Origin: Firmicutes bacterium CAG:646
GTDB taxonomy: Bacteria; Bacillota; Clostridia; Lachnospirales; Lachnospiraceae
Assembly (NCBI GenBank): GCA_000432335.1
Contig: HF995347.1
Span: 2,544-29,514, forward strand
Reading direction: 5' to 3'
DNA length: 26,971 nucleotides
The position numbers were made by a program, and so were the translations under genes. Positions 23,237 to 26,971 of this stretch are shown here, one piece after another; positions within the stretch are counted from its first letter, which is position 1; the number at the start of each line of letters is the position of its first letter. The notes under the pieces were generated by a model. It did not search any database. It was not told the origin of the DNA and was given only the letters and a program-made list of their open reading frames with translations.

Positions 23237-24001
23237 TCATTCGCCGGTACAGATAATATCCACCTGATGCTCCCGGGCATATTCCAGAAATTCTTCTTCT
23301 GGCTCCCCGTCTGTAATAATACCGTTCAGATCATCTACATTACAATAGGTAAGCAGCGATACCACGCCAAACTTGCTGGAATCTGCCAGAAGATATTTTT
23401 CCCTGCTCTTTCTCACTGCCATTTCCTTAATACAAGTTTCCTCCGGAGTGGAATTTGTCGCACCATTTTCCAGCGTAATTCCTGTCGCCGCAAGGAAAGC
23501 TTTTTTTACATTATACGTAGATAAAAGCTTTGCCGCATTATTTCCCGTAAGCGACAGTGTTTTCCTGTTCAGAGTCCCCGACAGAGAGATCAAATTAATA
23601 TTCTCATAAGGAATCGCCTGTACCATCACCTCTACATTGTTGGTAAGCAGCGTAATCTTCTTATTTTTCAGATATTCCAGCATATATAACGTTGTCGTGC
23701 CGGAATCAATGAAAATACTGTCGCCATCTTCCACCAGACTTGCCGCTTTTTCTGCGATCTTCCGTTTTACATCCTGATGATTGATATTTCTCTCCGCAAA
23801 AGACACCAGCAATTTTTTCGTCTGATTATTGATCATCACACCGCCATACGTTTTCACAATATCCGGATTCTGTACGATCTCTTCAATATCCCGGCGGATG
23901 GTATTTTTCGACACCTGAAAAACCTCGCATAATTCGTCTAAAGTTACTGTTTTATTCGCATAAATATATTGCTCAATTTCTGCAATCCTCTGGGAACGCA
24001 T
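23237..24001 (-). CDS. DeoR-family transcriptional regulator (candidate IolR)
   Basis: A 254-residue repressor. The N-terminal winged helix-turn-helix is clear: VTLDELCEVFQVSKNTIRRD, then KTYGGVM, at about 18-57. The C-terminal DeoR sugar-phosphate sensor domain has DGDSIFIDSGTTTLYMLEYL and TLLTNNVEVMVQA, with LADSSKFG near 206-213. The longer frame to 24079 lacks a good site. The ATG at 24001 follows TGAGGAGG and gives the standard MRSQRIAEIEQ start. It sits between iolA and the MFS gene in one operon, the place expected for IolR, the DeoR-type inositol repressor released by 2-deoxy-5-keto-gluconate 6-phosphate. The IolR assignment comes from context rather than a unique motif. Confidence 0.9.
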   Translation of the reverse strand: MRSQRIAEIEQYIYANKTVTLDELCEVFQVSKNTIRRDIEEIVQNPDIVKTYGGVMINNQTKKLLVSFAERNINHQDVKRKIAEKAASLVEDGDSIFIDSGTTTLYMLEYLKNKKITLLTNNVEVMVQAIPYENINLISLSGTLNRKTLSLTGNNAAKLLSTYNVKKAFLAATGITLENGATNSTPEETCIKEMAVRKSREKYLLADSSKFGVVSLLTYCNVDDLNGIITDGEPEEEFLEYAREHQVDIICTGE

Positions 24002-24023
24002 AAAATACCTCCTCAATTTTCTA

Positions 24024-25535
24024 TTAGATGGTTCCGTCCCAGGTAGAAACGACAGTTGATTTCTTTTCTTCCTCATCAAACCAGCGGGTAGTCACCACTC
24101 TGCGCTCCGTATAGAAACGATATCCATCTTTTCCCAAAGTGTGAAGATCGCCGAAGAAGGACTGTTTATGACCATTAAAGGGGAACATACCGATCGGAAC
24201 CGGAATTCCTACATTTACTCCGATCATACCACCGTCTGTATGACGGGCAAATTCCCGCGCATAATGTCCACTCTGAGTAAAGATCACTGAGCCGTTGGCA
24301 AAAGGATTCGCATTCATAAGCGCAAGTCCTTCCTCAAAATCTTTTACCCGTTTTACACACAGAACAGGTCCAAAAATCTCTCTGTCACCCACTGTCATGC
24401 CTGGTTTTACATGATCAAAGATTGTCGGTCCCACATAGAAACCATCTTCGTATCCTTCTACTACAGTATCACGACCGTCCAGAATCAGCTCGGCGCCCTC
24501 TTCCACACCTTTATTGATCCAGTTTATCACAGATTCTTTGTGTTTTCCATTAATTACAGGACCTAACTGCGTTTCTTTATCATAAGCAGGACCCACTTTC
24601 AGTTCTTTTGCCTTCTTCACCAGTTCCGCCACCAGCTGATCTGCGATGCTTTCCTGCACTACGACCACCGGAAGCGCCATACAACGTTCTCCTGCGCAGC
24701 CGAAGGAAGCGTTAATGATACCTGCCGCTGTACGTTCAATCGGGCTGTCCTCCAGGACCAGCGCATGGTTTTTCGCCTCGCAGAGAGCCTGCACCCGTTT
24801 TCCATTTGCTGCCGCAGTGGAATAAATATGTTTTCCTACAGAAGTAGAACCTACGAAAGAAATACCTGCAATATCTGGATGATTCAGGAAAATCTCTGCC
24901 TCATTTCTGGAGCAGGTCACGATATTTACTACACCGTCAGGAACACCCGCCTCTTTATACAATTCCGCAATTCTCATACAAGTCTGAGGCGTAAATGTAG
25001 CTGCTTTCAATACAATCGTATTTCCACAAGCAATACAAATCGGCGTCATCCATCCCATAGGAATCATCGCCGGAAAGTTAAACGGAATAATACCAGCAAA
25101 TACACCGAGGGGAGTGCGGTAAGACACCGTATCATAACCCTTGGAAGCATCCATAAGACTTTCCCCCATCAATAAAGACGGTGCGGAAATAGCCTGCTCT
25201 GTTCCCTCAATGGCCTTTAACACATCTCCCTCCGATTCCGCCCAGTTTTTTCCATTTTCCCTTGCTACCGACATGGTCAGTTCTTCCATGTGAGCGTACA
25301 GAAGCTCACGAACCTTATATAAAATCTGTACTCTTTTCTTCACCGGAGTTGCTGACCAGGCAGGATAAGCCGCTTTTGCCGCCACAATCGCCTCTTCCAC
25401 CTCTTCTGACGTACAGCAGGGAACTTTGGCGATCACTTCGCCTGTACTGGGATTATAAGCGTCTGTATACTTGTCCGTTTTAGACTCTTTAAACACACCA
25501 TTCACAAAATACCCCAATTTTTTGATTTCGCTCAT
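24024..25535 (-). CDS. iolA: CoA-acylating methylmalonate/malonate-semialdehyde dehydrogenase
   Basis: A 503-residue aldehyde dehydrogenase that oxidises malonate semialdehyde, the end product of inositol degradation, to acetyl-CoA and CO2. The catalytic Cys285 lies in FGCAGERCMALPV and Asn153 in IIPFNFPAMIP. Where ordinary aldehyde dehydrogenases have a general-base Glu, this protein has CEAKNHALV, the AKNH signature of the MmsA/IolA group, which uses CoA instead of water. Length matches (about 485-500). The usual LKPSE segment reads LKAATFTPQ, a minor change. The ATG follows AAAGGAAGG. It is the first gene of an iolA-deoR-MFS operon and lies about 7 kb from iolCDB. Confidence 0.93.
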   Translation of the reverse strand: MSEIKKLGYFVNGVFKESKTDKYTDAYNPSTGEVIAKVPCCTSEEVEEAIVAAKAAYPAWSATPVKKRVQILYKVRELLYAHMEELTMSVARENGKNWAESEGDVLKAIEGTEQAISAPSLLMGESLMDASKGYDTVSYRTPLGVFAGIIPFNFPAMIPMGWMTPICIACGNTIVLKAATFTPQTCMRIAELYKEAGVPDGVVNIVTCSRNEAEIFLNHPDIAGISFVGSTSVGKHIYSTAAANGKRVQALCEAKNHALVLEDSPIERTAAGIINASFGCAGERCMALPVVVVQESIADQLVAELVKKAKELKVGPAYDKETQLGPVINGKHKESVINWINKGVEEGAELILDGRDTVVEGYEDGFYVGPTIFDHVKPGMTVGDREIFGPVLCVKRVKDFEEGLALMNANPFANGSVIFTQSGHYAREFARHTDGGMIGVNVGIPVPIGMFPFNGHKQSFFGDLHTLGKDGYRFYTERRVVTTRWFDEEEKKSTVVSTWDGTI

Positions 25536-25579
25536 AGAATACCTTCCTTTCTAAAAAATGAGTAAGTTATTGTTATATA

Positions 25580-25612
25580 TTGATTAAATTTTATCATATC
25601 ATGGTAATATTC
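25580..25612 (-). promoter_or_regulatory. Probable promoter of the iolA operon
   Basis: On the minus strand TTGCGA and TAAAAT are 17 bases apart within the AT-rich spacer, about 45-75 bases before the iolA ATG. The -10 is imperfect. A near-palindromic ATCATATCATGGTAAT stretch between the boxes could be an operator. The coordinates are approximate. Confidence 0.45.
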
Positions 25613-25640
25613 GCAATGAAAATTTCTTTCTGTTTTCCAT

Positions 25641-25686
25641 TTTTCCTAAAATAAAAGAGACGCTTTTTTATAATAAAACGCCTCTT
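25641..25686 (-). terminator. Terminator after the fucosidase gene
   Basis: Read on the minus strand, AGAGGCGTTTT pairs with AAAAGCGTCTCT (stem 25656-25685, with G-T wobbles) and is followed by TTTTATTTTAGG. It separates the GH29 gene from the iolA operon, so the two are independent units. Confidence 0.75.
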
Positions 25687-25697
25687 TTTGCTTTCCC

Positions 25698-26971
25698 TTA
25701 TTCCAGTCCGACTCCACGGAAGCAGACGATATACATGTTCTCATCATAATTTTTCACATGAAGCTTCAAACCTTTTTCTGTAACTTCAGATTCAATATCC
25801 AGTCCTGGCTGCAATCCCTCTACTTTTCCACAAATGTCTGGAATTTCTACTATGTTTTCCCCATTTTTTAAGCCGTCGACAAAGATATACACATACTGCC
25901 CTTTTCTCGTATAATGAAGCTTTACACCGTCTTCCCTCTCCTCTGATTCTCTGCGGCTGCATCTTGTTCCATAGATACCTTCCCCATTGATTCCCAGCCA
26001 CTCACCCAGCGCCAGCAGCCTTCTCTCCTGTTCCTTTGGAATCGTTCCATCCGCTTTTGGTCCGATATTCAAGAGAAGATTGCCGTTATTGGCAACGGTA
26101 CTCACCAGCAAACGAATCAAATCCGGCAGACTGATCAGCTGGTCATCTCCCTCATTTTCATTATAACCGAAAGAAAGGCCCATACCGCGGCACATCTCCC
26201 ACTTTTCTTTCCGATTACTCTCACCCGCCCGATATTCTTTCGTGGTAAAATCATGGTACAGACCATTGAAACGATCGTTGACCACTCCATCCTCCACCGT
26301 ATTATAATAATGCGCCAGAAGATACGGCATCGCATGTTCGCTCTGTTTCGGCCATCCAATATCATTCCACAATACAGCCGGATGGTACTTATCGATCAGT
26401 TCTTTCATCTGATTATAGGAATAATCTGCATATTCAAATGTAGGACAGGCATTTCCAAAGTTCTGTTCCTCATAAAAAATCGGATCATTTGCAAACTGCC
26501 AGTCAATCAACCCGGAATAGTACAGACCCATTTTCAATCCGGCTTCCCGTACTGCCTCTGTAAGCTCTTCTGTAATGTCTCTTTTCGGTCCCATGACAGT
26601 CGTATTAAAGTCTGTATAAGCACTGTCGTACAGACAAAATCCATCGTGATGTTTCGTAGTAAGTACCACATACCGGGCTCCCGCCTTCTGAAAAAGTTCA
26701 GCCCACTGCGCCGGATTCCAGTTTTCAGCCCGCCACTGGGGAATAAAATCTTCATACTTAAAATCTTTTCCGTACTTCTTCAAATGATGTTCGTAAGTCG
26801 GTCCCTTTCCCACATTCACTGAATTATAATACCACTCCGCATAAGGATTGTTGCAGAACCATTCCTCATCCCCGTCTACTTCTCCCAATTCCCATGTTCT
26901 GGGTGCAAATGCAGGAACAGAATAAATTCCCCAATGAATAAAAATCCCAAACTTACAATCCTCATACCATT
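25698..26971 (-). CDS. Alpha-L-fucosidase, glycoside hydrolase family 29 (5' end beyond right edge)
   Basis: The frame stays open to the right edge and reads WYEDCKFGIFIHWGIYSVPA at its visible start, the typical N-terminal block of GH29, so only a few residues are missing. About 424 residues are visible. Further motifs are GARYVVLTTKHHDGFCLYDS, VREAGLKMGLYYSG, the probable nucleophile Asp in PAVLWNDIGWPK, and NNGNLLLNIGPKADGTIP. A TTG at 26888 could be taken as a start but would cut off the conserved block. The enzyme removes alpha-L-fucose from host glycans or plant polymers. No signal peptide can be judged. It has its own terminator and lies upstream of the inositol operon. Confidence 0.94.
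   Translation of the reverse strand, partial: WYEDCKFGIFIHWGIYSVPAFAPRTWELGEVDGDEEWFCNNPYAEWYYNSVNVGKGPTYEHHLKKYGKDFKYEDFIPQWRAENWNPAQWAELFQKAGARYVVLTTKHHDGFCLYDSAYTDFNTTVMGPKRDITEELTEAVREAGLKMGLYYSGLIDWQFANDPIFYEEQNFGNACPTFEYADYSYNQMKELIDKYHPAVLWNDIGWPKQSEHAMPYLLAHYYNTVEDGVVNDRFNGLYHDFTTKEYRAGESNRKEKWEMCRGMGLSFGYNENEGDDQLISLPDLIRLLVSTVANNGNLLLNIGPKADGTIPKEQERRLLALGEWLGINGEGIYGTRCSRRESEEREDGVKLHYTRKGQYVYIFVDGLKNGENIVEIPDICGKVEGLQPGLDIESEVTEKGLKLHVKNYDENMYIVCFRGVGLE

Overview
The window looks like chromosomal DNA from a gut Firmicute, most likely a Lachnospiraceae member (Blautia, Ruminococcus gnavus or Faecalicatena-like). The basis is moderate GC with AT-rich spacers, strong GGAGG ribosome binding sites, sigma-A type promoters, and a gene set typical of that family: UgpC/MsmK-type sugar ABC ATPase, DUF624/YesL protein, PucR/CdaR regulator, inositol genes and GH2, GH3 and GH29 glycosidases. 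No rRNA, tRNA, CRISPR array, phage or transposase gene was seen. Genus is not proven by the sequence.

Layout. 1-3.3 kb: the N-terminal part of an aconitase-like hydratase (runs off the left edge), a PucR/CdaR-type regulator and the shared CUT1 sugar-transport ATPase, all on the minus strand. A 500-base spacer follows that carries a strong plus-strand promoter and a complex structured RNA of about 180 nt (3110-3295), upstream of a DUF624 membrane protein. 4.1-5.9 kb: an AT-rich inverted-repeat element, then a TetR regulator and a multi-pass membrane protein in one operon. 5.9-9.0 kb: a minus-strand two-component system (OmpR-type regulator, then a large multi-TM kinase). 9.2-14.6 kb: a sugar isomerase/epimerase-like TIM-barrel protein (+), a GH2 beta-galactosidase (-), and an EamA/DMT transporter (+).

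14.7-25.5 kb is dominated by myo-inositol breakdown. iolC-iolD-iolB form one minus-strand operon, and iolA, a DeoR-type regulator and an MFS transporter form a second. Between them sit a GH3 glycosidase (-) and a lactonase-like beta-propeller protein (+). 25.7 kb to the right edge is a GH29 alpha-L-fucosidase, cut at its 5' end. The steps iolG, iolE and iolJ are not in the window. The likely theme is scavenging of plant or host glycans and glycosides plus inositol, with local DeoR control and UgpC serving several sugar transporters.

The most unusual content is non-coding: the structured RNA; a 273-bp inverted-repeat element at 4146-4418 whose two ends reappear joined at 13531-13563; a recurring AAAAATGTCACYA motif; and a perfect AAAGTATACTTT palindrome upstream of two strong promoters.
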